Assembly: GCA_038144955.1 (NCBI GenBank)
Contig: JAYQOT010000009.1
Span: forward strand, 1 to 52,801
Source of the DNA: Ga0077527 sp038144955
GTDB taxonomy: Bacteria; Pseudomonadota; Gammaproteobacteria; Burkholderiales; SG8-41
Length of the DNA: 52,801 nucleotides
Reading direction: 5' to 3'
The translations under genes were made by a program, and so were the position numbers. Of this stretch, positions 36,375 through 45,696 are shown one piece after another. Each line of letters starts with the position of its first letter. Position 1 is the first letter of the stretch. Below the pieces are notes generated by a model. It was given only the letters and a program-made list of their open reading frames with translations, did not search any database and was not told the DNA's origin.

Positions 36375-36451
36375 CGGGGCGTAGCGCAGCCTGGTAGCGT
36401 ACCTGCATGGGGTGCAGGTGGTCGCAGGTTCGAATCCTGCCGCCCCGACCA
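36375..36451 (+). tRNA. tRNA-Pro (anticodon GGG)
   Basis: This is a complete 77-nt tRNA. The acceptor stem CGGGGCG/CGCCCCG, anticodon stem CCTGC/GCAGG with loop ATGGGGT (anticodon GGG at 36409-36411), T-arm GCAGG-TTCGAAT-CCTGC and an encoded CCA (36449-36451) are visible. It reads CCC and CCU. It lies directly after the MerR-type gene, as in related genomes, with no sign of integration next to it. Confidence 0.97.
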
Positions 36452-36515
36452 TTAATTCTCCGCGAAACCGATTCATTTCAGTAATCGCGAATCGACAATC
36501 CCTTCGCAACCCCTT

Positions 36516-37334
36516 ATGAGCTCTCCATTTCGTGCTGCCTGTCTGCAGCTCAACAGTGGCAGCTATCTGTCTGCCAATCTGGATACCCTTCAGCGCATGG
36601 TGAGCGAGGCTGCTGGCGGCGGTGCTCAACTGGTGCTGACGCCGGAATACAGCCTGATGATGGATGGCAGTGGCCGGGTGATGCGTGAAGGGGCGCTCGA
36701 AGCCGATGGCGGAACAGTGCTGCAGGAATTGCAGACGCTCGTAAAGCGGACTGGGGTCTGGCTGCTGGTCGGTTCGCTGACGCTGAAAACCGGCGAGGAG
36801 CGCATCGTCAACCGCTCGTTTCTGATCGCTGCAGACGGTACGGTTGCGGCGACCTACGACAAGATCCACATGTTCGATGTCACGCTGCCCGACGGCAAGG
36901 TGATCCGTGAATCGTCATCGTACCGGCCTGGTGGGCGCGCAGTAGTGGCGCAGATGCCCTGGGGCAAGCTTGGTATGACGGTCTGTTACGACGTGCGCTT
37001 CCCGCATCTCTACCGTGCACTGGCGCAACAGGGCGCGGAATTTATTTCCGTCCCTTCATCGTTCCAGCGCCAGACCGGCAAGGCGCACTGGCATACGCTG
37101 CTGAAGGCGCGTGCGATCGAAAATGCCGCCTATGTGCTGGCCCCTGCAATGTGCGGTGAGCATCCGGGCAATCGCCAGACTTATGGACATGCGTTGATTG
37201 TCGATCCCTGGGGCGAAGTGCTTGCCGATGGCGGCGAGGAGCCCGGTATCATTTACGCAGACATTGATCCGGCGCGGGTGGCGAAGATACGGAGCATGAT
37301 GCCGTCTCTGCAGCATGATCGTCCCTATACTTGA
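36516..37334 (+). CDS. Nit-type carbon-nitrogen hydrolase (probable deaminated glutathione amidase)
   Basis: This 272-residue nitrilase-superfamily protein has the full triad Glu44 (LTPEYS), Lys116 (YDKIHMFD) and Cys157 (TVCYDVRFP). YDKIHMFDVTLPDGK and VPSSFQRQTGKAHW match the Nit1 branch, which hydrolyses deaminated glutathione formed by transaminase side reactions. Omega-amidase is the alternative. It stands alone between tRNA-Pro and the acyltransferase; an AT-rich motif follows the stop. Confidence 0.9.
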   Translation: MSSPFRAACLQLNSGSYLSANLDTLQRMVSEAAGGGAQLVLTPEYSLMMDGSGRVMREGALEADGGTVLQELQTLVKRTGVWLLVGSLTLKTGEERIVNRSFLIAADGTVAATYDKIHMFDVTLPDGKVIRESSSYRPGGRAVVAQMPWGKLGMTVCYDVRFPHLYRALAQQGAEFISVPSSFQRQTGKAHWHTLLKARAIENAAYVLAPAMCGEHPGNRQTYGHALIVDPWGEVLADGGEEPGIIYADIDPARVAKIRSMMPSLQHDRPYT

Positions 37335-37355
37335 GGGCCTATAAATAATATAATA

Positions 37356-37378
37356 AAAACAATAAGTTATATTTTTAT
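37356..37378 (+). repeat. AT-rich intergenic motif, copy 5
   Basis: AAAACAATAAGTTATATTTT lies 22 bp after the amidase stop. ATAAAAA and TTTTTAT at its ends make it an imperfect palindrome. Confidence 0.5.
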
Positions 37379-37437
37379 CGCGATGTAAATTCGTGAGACC
37401 GGTGCAATAGTCCGCACCGGAATGGCGCCGGGGGAGC

Positions 37438-38058
37438 ATGAGCGCAGCAGATCCAACGAGCACCGGGCAGTTGAATATTCCCGTCGTCGGCGCCTTGCCG
37501 CCGCGGCGACGTTACGGTCTGCTGCGTGCCTTAGGTCTCGGCATACTGAGGCGCATGGGGTGGAGTGCTGAAGGTAGTTTTCCGGATTGCGCACGCGTGG
37601 TCGTGGCGGTGGCTCCGCATTCGAGCAACTGGGATTTCGTGGTTGGTGCGGCGATGATGGTGACCTTGGAACTGCGCGTCTCGTTCATTGCCAAGCACAC
37701 GCTGTTCTGGGGTCCGCTGGGATGGTTCATGCGCTGGCTCGGTGGCATTCCGATTGATCGCGCACATCCGGAAGGGTTCGCCGACCAGATGATCCGAGTA
37801 TTCGGCGGCGGCAAGTCCTTGTGGCTGGCAGTCACGCCCGAAGGCACACGCAGGGCCGGCGTCCCTTTCAAGTCCGGTTTTTACCGGATTGCACAGGCCG
37901 CACAGGTTCCCATACTGCCGGTGTATTTCAATCACCGGCGACGGGTCATAGGCTTCCTGCCGTTGATGATGCCGGTTACGGATACGGATGAGGGCGTTGC
38001 ACAAGTGCGCGATCTGCTGATGCGGCACGGCGCGCGCCGGGATGATCCGGCTTCCTAG
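37438..38058 (+). CDS. PlsC-like lysophospholipid acyltransferase
   Basis: This 206-residue protein has the acyltransferase motifs HSSNWD (His61, Asp66) and PEGTR (134-138), with the LGGIPIDR block between them. It would add an acyl chain to a lysophospholipid or similar acceptor at the inner membrane. It is shorter than housekeeping PlsC and belongs to the group with HSSNWD, so the exact acceptor is open. A ggggga site precedes the ATG. It meets the acyl-CoA dehydrogenase gene tail to tail with a 4-nt overlap. Confidence 0.87.
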   Translation: MSAADPTSTGQLNIPVVGALPPRRRYGLLRALGLGILRRMGWSAEGSFPDCARVVVAVAPHSSNWDFVVGAAMMVTLELRVSFIAKHTLFWGPLGWFMRWLGGIPIDRAHPEGFADQMIRVFGGGKSLWLAVTPEGTRRAGVPFKSGFYRIAQAAQVPILPVYFNHRRRVIGFLPLMMPVTDTDEGVAQVRDLLMRHGARRDDPAS

Positions 38059-39227
38059 TACGACTTCGGCAGTCCCAGCACGCGCTCTGCGATGTGGCAG
38101 AGGATCAGCTGCGAACTCACCGGTGCGATGCGGGGAATCATCGCTTCGCGGAAATAGCGCTCGACGTGGAATTCCTTTGCATATCCCATGCCGCCGTGCG
38201 TCAGCACTGCGGTTTCGCAGGCCTTGAATCCGGCTTCGCCGGCAAAGTATTTGGCCGCGTTGGCTTCGGCACCGCAGGGTTTTCCTGCGTCGTAGAGGGA
38301 TGCTGCCTTGTAGGTCAACAGCCGCGCCGCTTCGAGTTCGATCCAGCGCTGGGCCAATGGATGTTGTATCGCCTGGTTCTGCCCGATCGGGCGGTGGAAT
38401 ACCACGCGTTCCCCGGCATATTGGGCGGCGCGCTTCAGCGCGGCTGATCCCAGGCCTACGGCTTCGGCTGCAACCAGTATGCGTTCCGGATTGAGGCCGT
38501 CGAGGATGTAGCGAAAACCCTTGCCTTCCTCGCCAATGCGATCGGCTGCCGGAACGCGCATGCCGTCGATGAATACCTGGTTGGAATCCACCGCCTTGCG
38601 GCCCATCTTGTCGATTTCACGGGCCTCGAAACAACTGCGATCAATGTCGGCATAAAACAGCGTTAGCCCGTCGATCGGGTTGGCGGTTTGTTCCAGCGGC
38701 GTGGTGCGCGTCAGCAGCAGGATCTTGTTGGCAACCTGTGCGGTGGAAATCCACACTTTCTGGCCGGAGACCAGGTAATGATCGCCGTCGCGCACCGCCT
38801 TGGTGGTCAGGCGCGTGGTGTTGAGACCGGCGCCGGGTTCGGTGACACCGAAGCAGGCCTTGTCCGTCCCGGCTATCAGCGGCGGCAGCCAGCGTGCCTT
38901 TTGTTCCGCGGAGGCGTAAACCACCACCGGGTGCAGGCCGAAGATGTTCATGTGCACCGCTGATGCCCCCGAGAATCCCGCGCCGGAGCCGGAGATGGTT
39001 TCCATCATCAACGCTGCTTCGGTGATGCCCAGGCCGCTTCCCCCGAACTGCTCGGGCATGGCAATGCCGAGCCAGCCGTCGGCTGCAATCGCGGCATGGA
39101 ATTCGTGGGGAAAGCCGCCTTCGCGGTCTTTTTTCAGCCAGTAGTCGGCATCGAAACGGCTGCAGATCCGCGACACGGCGTCCTGGATGGCGCGCTGGTC
39201 ATCGCTGAGTTCGAAATCCATGGTCAA
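38055..39227 (-). CDS. Acyl-CoA dehydrogenase
   Basis: This 390-residue FAD enzyme shows ACFGVTEPGAGLNTTRLTTK and KVWISTAQVANKI in the middle domain and GMGYAKEFHVERYFREAMIP, the C-terminal family signature. It oxidises an acyl-CoA to the 2-enoyl-CoA, passing electrons to ETF. Chain length cannot be told from sequence. No other beta-oxidation or ETF genes are close. It is transcribed away from surE. Confidence 0.93.
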   Translation of the reverse strand: MTMDFELSDDQRAIQDAVSRICSRFDADYWLKKDREGGFPHEFHAAIAADGWLGIAMPEQFGGSGLGITEAALMMETISGSGAGFSGASAVHMNIFGLHPVVVYASAEQKARWLPPLIAGTDKACFGVTEPGAGLNTTRLTTKAVRDGDHYLVSGQKVWISTAQVANKILLLTRTTPLEQTANPIDGLTLFYADIDRSCFEAREIDKMGRKAVDSNQVFIDGMRVPAADRIGEEGKGFRYILDGLNPERILVAAEAVGLGSAALKRAAQYAGERVVFHRPIGQNQAIQHPLAQRWIELEAARLLTYKAASLYDAGKPCGAEANAAKYFAGEAGFKACETAVLTHGGMGYAKEFHVERYFREAMIPRIAPVSSQLILCHIAERVLGLPKSY

Positions 39228-39375
39228 TTGTCCGGAAGCGGCGTTTAGGCCGGCACGTATCCTATCACCCGCGCAGGTAAATCCGTTGCTGCATGGTAAA
39301 ATCCTTGCACCTCAATGCCGGTAAAACCGGCCGCTAATGTATCAGCGGCATACAAGAAACCCAGCGGACTCCAGA

Positions 39376-40131
39376 TTGCGCATCCTGCTCAGCAACGACG
39401 ACGGATATTTCGCGCCGGGACTGGCTGCTCTGGAGCGAGCGCTGTCCGCGGTGGGGAAGGTCACTGTTGTGGCACCCGAACGCGATCGCAGCGGGGCCAG
39501 CAATTCACTGACGCTGGATCGACCCTTGTCGGTGCGCAAGGCCGCCAATGGCTATTTCTATGTGAATGGCACGCCCACCGACTGTGTGCATATCGCGGTC
39601 ACCGGACTGCTTCCGGAATTGCCGGATGTCATTGTTTCCGGCATCAACGATGGTGCCAACATGGGCGACGACACCATATATTCGGGTACGGTGGCAGCGG
39701 CGACCGAGGGATTCCTGCTGGGGATACCGTCGATCGCGATGTCCTTGGTATCTGGAAAAACGGTTCATTTTCCCACGGCAGCCCGGGTTGCCGCTGAACT
39801 GGTGACACGCTTCCACGAGCATCGTATTGATCAGCCGGTGTTGCTGAATGTCAACGTCCCGGATATTCCATACGAAGCCTTGCGGGGCCTTGAGGTCACC
39901 CGTCTGGGCAAGAGACACAAGGCTGAACCCGTGGTGCAGGCCATGACTCCGCGCGGCGATACCGTTTACTGGATAGGAGCTGCCGGCAGCGCACAGGATG
40001 CCGGTGAAGGAACCGACTTTTACGCGACTGCTGGCAACAAGGTGTCTCTGACCCCGCTGCAAATGGATCTGACCCGATTCGGTCAGATGGAACTGGTAGC
40101 CGGTTGGCTGAAAAAGCCGAAATCAGCATGA
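39376..40131 (+). CDS. surE: 5'/3'-nucleotidase SurE
   Basis: This 251-residue survival protein is a metal-dependent nucleoside monophosphatase. The N-terminus RILLSNDDGYFAPG has the metal-binding Asp8-Asp9, then ERDRSGASNSLT and SGINDGANMGDD with further ligands. TTG 39376 gives the family's standard start. An ATG at 39337 would add 13 residues, and neither has a strong ribosome-binding site. It overlaps pcm by 4 nt. The surE-pcm-nlpD order is typical of proteobacteria. Confidence 0.92.
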   Translation: MRILLSNDDGYFAPGLAALERALSAVGKVTVVAPERDRSGASNSLTLDRPLSVRKAANGYFYVNGTPTDCVHIAVTGLLPELPDVIVSGINDGANMGDDTIYSGTVAAATEGFLLGIPSIAMSLVSGKTVHFPTAARVAAELVTRFHEHRIDQPVLLNVNVPDIPYEALRGLEVTRLGKRHKAEPVVQAMTPRGDTVYWIGAAGSAQDAGEGTDFYATAGNKVSLTPLQMDLTRFGQMELVAGWLKKPKSA

Positions 40132-40787
40132 GTACGGCCCATTCCGGCATCGGCATGACTTCCCAGCGCACCAGAATGCGTCTGGTGGAACGTTTGCGTG
40201 CGCAGGGCATAAGCGATGAAGTGTTGCTAGGCGTCATCGGTGAGGTGCCGCGGCATATTTTCGTTGATGAAGCTCTGGCAAGCCGTGCCTATGAAGACAT
40301 GGCGTTGCCTTTGGGTTTCGGGCAGACCATTTCCAGCCCGTATACCGTTGCGCGCATGCTGGAATTGCTGCGAAGCGGGGGTACTTTGGGGAAAGTGCTT
40401 GAAATAGGCACCGGCTGCGGGTATCAGGCCGCCGTGCTTTCCCGGCTGGCACGCGAGGTGTATTCCCTTGAGCGGCTTGCGCCGTTATTGACCAAGGCGC
40501 GCCGACACTTGCGGGATGCACGTGCGCACAATGTTCGGGTCAGGGTCGCTGATGGCCAGTTGGGCTGGCCTGAACAATCGCCCTTTGACGGCATCGTCGT
40601 CGCGGCTGCAGGTACTCATGTGCCTCAGCCGCTGCTCGATCAGCTGGCAGTGGGTGGTAAAATCATCATCCCGTTGACGCACCAGGACAGGCAAGCATTG
40701 CATGTCATTGAAAGAACCGCGCAAGGCTATGCAGACCGAAAAGTTGAAGATGCCAGGTTTGTGCCATTGCTCCCGGGACTGGGTTAG
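40128..40787 (+). CDS. pcm: Protein-L-isoaspartate O-methyltransferase
   Basis: This 219-residue SAM-dependent methyltransferase repairs isoaspartyl damage in proteins. It shows FVDEALASRAYEDMALPLGF, GQTISSPYTVARM and the SAM loop VLEIGTGCGYQAAVLSRL. ATG 40128 overlaps the surE stop as ATGA; the frame opens at 40104. nlpD follows after about 20 nt. Confidence 0.94.
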   Translation: MSTAHSGIGMTSQRTRMRLVERLRAQGISDEVLLGVIGEVPRHIFVDEALASRAYEDMALPLGFGQTISSPYTVARMLELLRSGGTLGKVLEIGTGCGYQAAVLSRLAREVYSLERLAPLLTKARRHLRDARAHNVRVRVADGQLGWPEQSPFDGIVVAAAGTHVPQPLLDQLAVGGKIIIPLTHQDRQALHVIERTAQGYADRKVEDARFVPLLPGLG

Positions 40788-40809
40788 TTACCGCACTTCC
40801 GGGGTATTG

Positions 40810-41703
40810 GTGCGCGGCGTGTTTGCCGGCATCGCCGCTTTGCTGGTCAGCGGCTGCGTTGCGACAAGACCTGCCCCGGTAGCAGAGCGCCTGCCACCCG
40901 AGTCCAAGTCGGCTGCAAAGCCTGCTCCTGCCAGAATTACAGCGAGCAGTGACCGCCCGAGACCCGAGTTTTACACGGTCAAGTCCGGGGATACGCTCTA
41001 CAGCATTGCACTCGAATTCGGTCTTGATTATCGCGAGCTTGCAACCTGGAACGGCATAGACCCCTCGCGTCTGCGCACCGGGCAACAGCTGCGGCTTTCT
41101 GCGCCCCAGGGTGTGGTTACAGCCCCGTTGCGCGGGCCGGCCGGTGCGGTAGAAGCCAGGCCGCTGAGCGGCAGCAGTGGGGGCGTGACTGCCAGTGGCG
41201 TCAAGACCGAGCCGCGCGGTATTCGTGTGCCGTATTCCGACCAGGCTTATGCGCAGATGGCCAATGTGAAGCCGGAAACGGTTGCTGGAAAAAATGAATC
41301 AGCTCCGGAAACCGCGGCTAAACCCAGGGATCCTGACGATATCGACTGGATATGGCCGGTGTCCGGAAAAATTGTTGCTCCTTTCAAGGAGACCACCAGC
41401 AAGGGCATCAGCATTGCCGGCAAGATGGGGCAGCCCGTGGTGGCGGCTGGTGCCGGACGCGTGATTTTCAGCGGTACCGGCATACGCGGGCTCGGTAAGC
41501 TGATAGTTATCAAGCACAATGAAAAATTTCTCAGTGTTTACGCCCACAACCGCGAGCTTCTGGTGAAAGAAGGTCAGGCCGTCACACGCGGACAGAAGAT
41601 CGCGGAAATGGGCAATACTGATTCCGATCAGGTGAAACTGCATTTCGAGATTCGCCGGCAGGGCAAACCTGTTGACCCTGCGGAGCTGCTGCCCCCGGCC
41701 TGA
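40810..41703 (+). CDS. nlpD: NlpD-type lipoprotein, LysM + degenerate M23 domain
   Basis: This lipoprotein of about 297 residues has a short signal with lipobox VSGC (Cys16), a LysM peptidoglycan-binding domain (about 55-98, FYTVKSGDTLYSIA) and a C-terminal M23/LytM domain (about 195-295). GISIAG replaces the metal-binding Asp of active enzymes, so it likely activates an amidase such as AmiC rather than cutting the wall itself. GTG 40810 (or TTG 40807) is chosen because it begins the signal peptide; ATGs at 40702-40750 would put over 30 residues in front. It follows pcm, but rpoS does not follow it. Confidence 0.88.
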   Translation: MRGVFAGIAALLVSGCVATRPAPVAERLPPESKSAAKPAPARITASSDRPRPEFYTVKSGDTLYSIALEFGLDYRELATWNGIDPSRLRTGQQLRLSAPQGVVTAPLRGPAGAVEARPLSGSSGGVTASGVKTEPRGIRVPYSDQAYAQMANVKPETVAGKNESAPETAAKPRDPDDIDWIWPVSGKIVAPFKETTSKGISIAGKMGQPVVAAGAGRVIFSGTGIRGLGKLIVIKHNEKFLSVYAHNRELLVKEGQAVTRGQKIAEMGNTDSDQVKLHFEIRRQGKPVDPAELLPPA

Positions 41704-41704
41704 G

Positions 41705-43675
41705 TCAGGCAGCGAAGCGGCGAATCTGCTGCTTCAAGTTCTGCACTTCCTGCGGCGAGCTCGTTTTGCCATAACGCAATCCAACATAGAGTTTCGTGAT
41801 ATCACGGACTGGCTGCTTCAGTTCCGGGCGCAACCGGCAGGCGCGATCAGCGAATACCAGCGGACCCTCGGCCTGGTTCCGGCGCAGACCGCGGCGGGCG
41901 AGCTTGGCGCAGAAACGGTTGTAAGCGGCCCGGATTTCGTCATCGCGCGTGCGGCGAAGGTCGCGCAGGGCGAAAGCGGCTCCGATCAGAACCGCGATGC
42001 CGGCGCAGATGACCAGGATCACCGCCAGTCTTTGCCAAGTTGCATCGCTAAAGCCAAGGCGTGAGAGGAGAAGGCGCTGTCGTTCCGGAGAATAACCCAG
42101 TACCCACTGGTTCCAAGTGTAGGTTACCGAGTCCCAAGTCAGACGCAGTTGCTGTAACAAGGCGAAATCACCACGTACGAACGTGGGCAGTGGATCGCTG
42201 CTCGGCAGAGCTGAGGCAATACCGCGCTCCACGCGCGCAGGTGAAACCGCTGCGGTTGGATCGACACGCACCCAACCGGTGCCGGTCAGCCAGATTTCGG
42301 CCCAAGCATGGGCGTCGGCCTGGCGTACCAGAATGTAATCGCCGACAGGATTGATCTGTCCCCCCTGGTAGCCGGTGACGACCCGGGCAGGAATGCCGGC
42401 CGCACGCATCAACACCGTGAATGCCGAGGCATAGTGTTCACAGAATCCGCGACGGGTATCAAAGAGGAATTCGTCAACGCCATGGACACCGAGCAATGGC
42501 GGAGAAAGCGTATAAAAGTATTTTTTATTACGGAATTTCGATAGCACTGCACTGACCAGTTGACCGTCGTCCTTGAATTGCTTGCGCAGTTCCTGGGCGT
42601 AACTGGCTGTGCGGGGGTTGTATCCCTGAGGAAGTTCCAGTGCCTGCTGAAGAATGTTGTCGGACTCATTGACGCCATAAGCAGCCTGCAGAGCAGATTT
42701 CATTTCGTAGCGCATGCGACTGCGTACCGGCGTCGGACTCAGCAGTTGCATGTCACGGCTTACAAAAGAGCGTGGAGGGCGTTGTCCGGGAAATTCGAGG
42801 GCAAATAGCCAGCGCTTGTTATGGGGTTCCAGGGTCACGGTGTATTCGACCGGCGTTTTACTTTCGGGCAGGTCACCGGTCAATCTGGTGTGCCGTGGAG
42901 CTGTCCAAGCGCGACCGTCATAATCCCACAGCACTGGGCCGCGCCAGTAGAGTTCACGCGCCTCGGGAATGCGGCCGCGAAACGCCGCACGGAAAGCGAT
43001 TGCATCCGAAAGAATGAGCTCGTTGAGGCTTCCGGGACTCATGGTATCGGAGAGTCCACTCAGGCCGGAATGCGAATCCTGCGGCAAACCCCACAGCGGG
43101 CCCTGGATGCGCGGAAACAGCAGAAACAAAACCAGCATCAGTGGCAGTGCTTGCAATAACAGCATCCCTGAGCGTTTTGCAGTGACGCGCCAATGTGGCG
43201 TGGTCCCGGTGTACTGCATGTTGATCAGTCCCGTCAGCAGCAGCCACGAACATGCGAGCATGTAGATCGCAGTCGGTATGGTTTGCGAATACAGGAAATT
43301 CGTGATCAGCAGAAAACAGCCCAGAAACACCAGCAGCATGCCGTCACGCAGATGGCGCGTTTCCAGAAGTTTCATGGCAAGCATGACAACCAGAAGCGCA
43401 ACTCCGGCTTCGCGCCCGAACAGGGTGCGGTATTCCAGCAGGATGCCTGCCGTTGCGGAAAGGGCTACTACGACAAGCAGCCACTTGGGTGGTGGTGTCC
43501 GTCCAGGACTGGCGAGATAAAGACGCCACCCGAAAACGATGCCAACCAGTGAAGTCAACCACAGCGGGAGGCGCAGCAGGTGCGCAAGGCTGGCGAACAG
43601 CAATCCCGCTGACAGCCAGTAAGTCTCGGCTGCACCAAGCAGTCGTGTGCTAAGAGTTGTCGGCAGTCGTGCCAT
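41705..43675 (-). CDS. TgpA-like membrane transglutaminase (DUF3488)
   Basis: This 656-residue protein has about six N-terminal membrane helices (to about 188), a periplasmic transglutaminase-like domain with triad Cys412 (RRGFCEHYASAF), His457 (DAHAWAEIW) and Asp472 (WVRVDPTAA), another helix near 556-580 and a cytoplasmic DUF4129-like tail. It resembles TgpA of Pseudomonas, an essential periplasmic transglutaminase whose natural substrate is uncertain. It overlaps the DUF58 gene by 26 nt and forms the last gene of the MoxR operon, converging on nlpD. Confidence 0.92.
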   Translation of the reverse strand: MARLPTTLSTRLLGAAETYWLSAGLLFASLAHLLRLPLWLTSLVGIVFGWRLYLASPGRTPPPKWLLVVVALSATAGILLEYRTLFGREAGVALLVVMLAMKLLETRHLRDGMLLVFLGCFLLITNFLYSQTIPTAIYMLACSWLLLTGLINMQYTGTTPHWRVTAKRSGMLLLQALPLMLVLFLLFPRIQGPLWGLPQDSHSGLSGLSDTMSPGSLNELILSDAIAFRAAFRGRIPEARELYWRGPVLWDYDGRAWTAPRHTRLTGDLPESKTPVEYTVTLEPHNKRWLFALEFPGQRPPRSFVSRDMQLLSPTPVRSRMRYEMKSALQAAYGVNESDNILQQALELPQGYNPRTASYAQELRKQFKDDGQLVSAVLSKFRNKKYFYTLSPPLLGVHGVDEFLFDTRRGFCEHYASAFTVLMRAAGIPARVVTGYQGGQINPVGDYILVRQADAHAWAEIWLTGTGWVRVDPTAAVSPARVERGIASALPSSDPLPTFVRGDFALLQQLRLTWDSVTYTWNQWVLGYSPERQRLLLSRLGFSDATWQRLAVILVICAGIAVLIGAAFALRDLRRTRDDEIRAAYNRFCAKLARRGLRRNQAEGPLVFADRACRLRPELKQPVRDITKLYVGLRYGKTSSPQEVQNLKQQIRRFAA

Positions 43676-44618
43676 GCAAGGCGAGCGCGGTCAGGCATTC
43701 AGCGCAATGAGCGGAACCGCTGGCCGGGTTGATGGTTTTTCCGGGTAATTTCAGGCCGAATGCTGCATTTTGCGCGTCAGCGTCGATGACCCAGCGAGTC
43801 AGGTGGGAAAGTTTTTGCTCGACATCCATGGCAGGGGGCAGATGGTTCCAGTCCAGCCACAGTTCCGCATTGGCGCGGCCTGTGAACTGTTTGGTCAGCA
43901 AAGTGTTGTCACGCGCCACTGCTTTCCAGGCGATATGGCGTGGTGAATCACCGGGCCGGTATGTCCGCAGACCAGCGAATTCGTCCTGTCCCTGGCCATG
44001 AACTCCACCTGTGCCGTCACCTGCAACCGGAGGCGGCAGCGCTAGGTTTGACGATGCAGGCGCTGGGTAGACCAGGCAGCGCATGTCGAGGTCAGCATAG
44101 GACCAGGCGCGGAATAAACCCGTGGGGAAGCGGGTAAACAGCGTGAGTCTCCCCGGCCGCAGCCAGCCCCGACGTTTAGTTGGAATTAGCACTACAGCCG
44201 TGACATCAGTTCCTGCTGCCACATCGACATAATCCGCCCTGTGTGAGTCTGCCGTAACACCTATGCTGTAACGATGAGCGCGGGTGTGGTTGGAAATGTT
44301 GAGGTGGAATTGAGCAGTTTCGCCGGCGAATACCGGCGAGACGCGTCCTGCAGATATGCGCAGGTGGGCGATGTTGCGAAATGTGTGCAGCATGGACTGT
44401 ATGCCCGCGGCGCCAAGCAGGAAAGACAGGATGAACCCCAGCGAAAGATCGTAATTCACCGAACCCAACAGCATCAGCAGTATTACGCCGGCGAAAACCA
44501 TGCCATAACCCGTCGGCAGTATGAATACGCGGCGCTGTACCAGCAGGATGGAGCCGCGGACCGGGCCGCGCCACTGGAAGAGCCAGTCCAGCAGTCCGTT
44601 TTTCAGTTCGCGGATCAT
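43650..44618 (-). CDS. DUF58 domain protein
   Basis: This 322-residue protein has two membrane helices near the N-terminus (about 32-72), a beta-rich middle and the DUF58 signature YRPGDSPRHIAWKAVARDNTLLTKQF (about 218-243; a von Willebrand A-like fold). DUF58 proteins work with MoxR ATPases in assembling or activating membrane or cell-envelope complexes. It lies between the MoxR gene (14 nt upstream) and the TgpA-like gene (26-nt overlap). Confidence 0.92.
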   Translation of the reverse strand: MIRELKNGLLDWLFQWRGPVRGSILLVQRRVFILPTGYGMVFAGVILLMLLGSVNYDLSLGFILSFLLGAAGIQSMLHTFRNIAHLRISAGRVSPVFAGETAQFHLNISNHTRAHRYSIGVTADSHRADYVDVAAGTDVTAVVLIPTKRRGWLRPGRLTLFTRFPTGLFRAWSYADLDMRCLVYPAPASSNLALPPPVAGDGTGGVHGQGQDEFAGLRTYRPGDSPRHIAWKAVARDNTLLTKQFTGRANAELWLDWNHLPPAMDVEQKLSHLTRWVIDADAQNAAFGLKLPGKTINPASGSAHCAECLTALALHGTTADNS

Positions 44619-44632
44619 CCTTGTGCCAGTTA

Positions 44633-45550
44633 TCAGGGTATGGGGACCTGCTCAATGAGTGTTGCAGCCAAGCTGTCACTGTTGGTGCTGCCGGAGCCGG
44701 TCGCTGGGGTCAGGCGATGACCGACTACAGCCGGCAAAACGGCTTGCATATCTTCAGGAACGACGTGATCACGGCCGCTCATGAATGCCCAGGCACGGGA
44801 TACCTGCAGCAGCGCGAGTGCGGCCCGGGGTGAAAGTCCATGCTCGAATTCGGGGGAGGTGCGGGTGTGGTTGACGAGAGACTGCAAATAGTCAAGCAGC
44901 GCCGATGAAGCATGTATCTGCTGGACTTGGCGTTGCAGTTCAATCAGTTGCGCTGCATCGAGCTGAGCCTTGAGTTCGTTGAGCAGATCCCTTCGGTCGC
45001 TGCCGTTGAGCAGCGCGCGTTCGGCTTGTGCATCCGGATAGCCCAGTTCGATACGCATCAGGAACCGGTCCAGTTGGGATTCCGGTAACGGAAAAGTTCC
45101 GATCTGGTGCGAAGGGTTCTGGGTTGCGATGACGAAAAATGGCCGCGGCAGGGGCCGGGTTTCGCCTTCCGTGGTCACCTGGTTCTCTTCCATGGCTTCC
45201 AGCAGCGCACTTTGTGCGCGCGGGGTCGCGCGGTTGACTTCATCGGCCAGTACCACGTTGGTGAATATGGGGCCGGGATGAAATTCGAATCCTCCGTTGT
45301 CCCGGTTATAGACTGATACCCCGAGAATATCTGCGGGAAGCAGGTCACTGGTGAACTGGATACGCTGGAATTTGAGCCCCAGTGCTGTGGCCAGAGCATG
45401 GGCCAGGGTAGTCTTGCCCACTCCGGGCACATCTTCAATCAGCAAATGTCCTCGTGCCAGCAGGCAGGCCATTGCGAGGCGAATCTGGCGCGATTTGCCG
45501 AGGATGATGTTGTCGATCTGGCCGGCTACGGAGTTGATTTGAACGCTCAT
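44633..45550 (-). CDS. MoxR-family AAA+ ATPase
   Basis: This 305-residue chaperone-type ATPase has Walker A EDVPGVGKTT (39-48), Walker B/sensor VVLADEVNRATPRAQSALLEAM (about 102-123) and the lid domain at the C-terminus. MoxR proteins remodel partner complexes, usually the neighbouring DUF58 protein. It leads the three-gene operon. A TATAAT on the minus strand at 45605-45610 could be its -10; the -35 is weak. The 146-bp gap to the Mth938-type gene holds no other gene. Confidence 0.93.
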   Translation of the reverse strand: MSVQINSVAGQIDNIILGKSRQIRLAMACLLARGHLLIEDVPGVGKTTLAHALATALGLKFQRIQFTSDLLPADILGVSVYNRDNGGFEFHPGPIFTNVVLADEVNRATPRAQSALLEAMEENQVTTEGETRPLPRPFFVIATQNPSHQIGTFPLPESQLDRFLMRIELGYPDAQAERALLNGSDRRDLLNELKAQLDAAQLIELQRQVQQIHASSALLDYLQSLVNHTRTSPEFEHGLSPRAALALLQVSRAWAFMSGRDHVVPEDMQAVLPAVVGHRLTPATGSGSTNSDSLAATLIEQVPIP

Positions 45551-45696
45551 CGATAAATGTGTCTGTTGGCGGGTATTGGGTTAACGGAGAGTGTGATGCT
45601 GTGGATTATAAAATGGCGGCCGCGTTTTCCTGTCTGGTGGGCCGTATTCTGACTGTACCGGGTAGTGTGATTGCTTTTGCAGCGTTTCGTTCCGTT

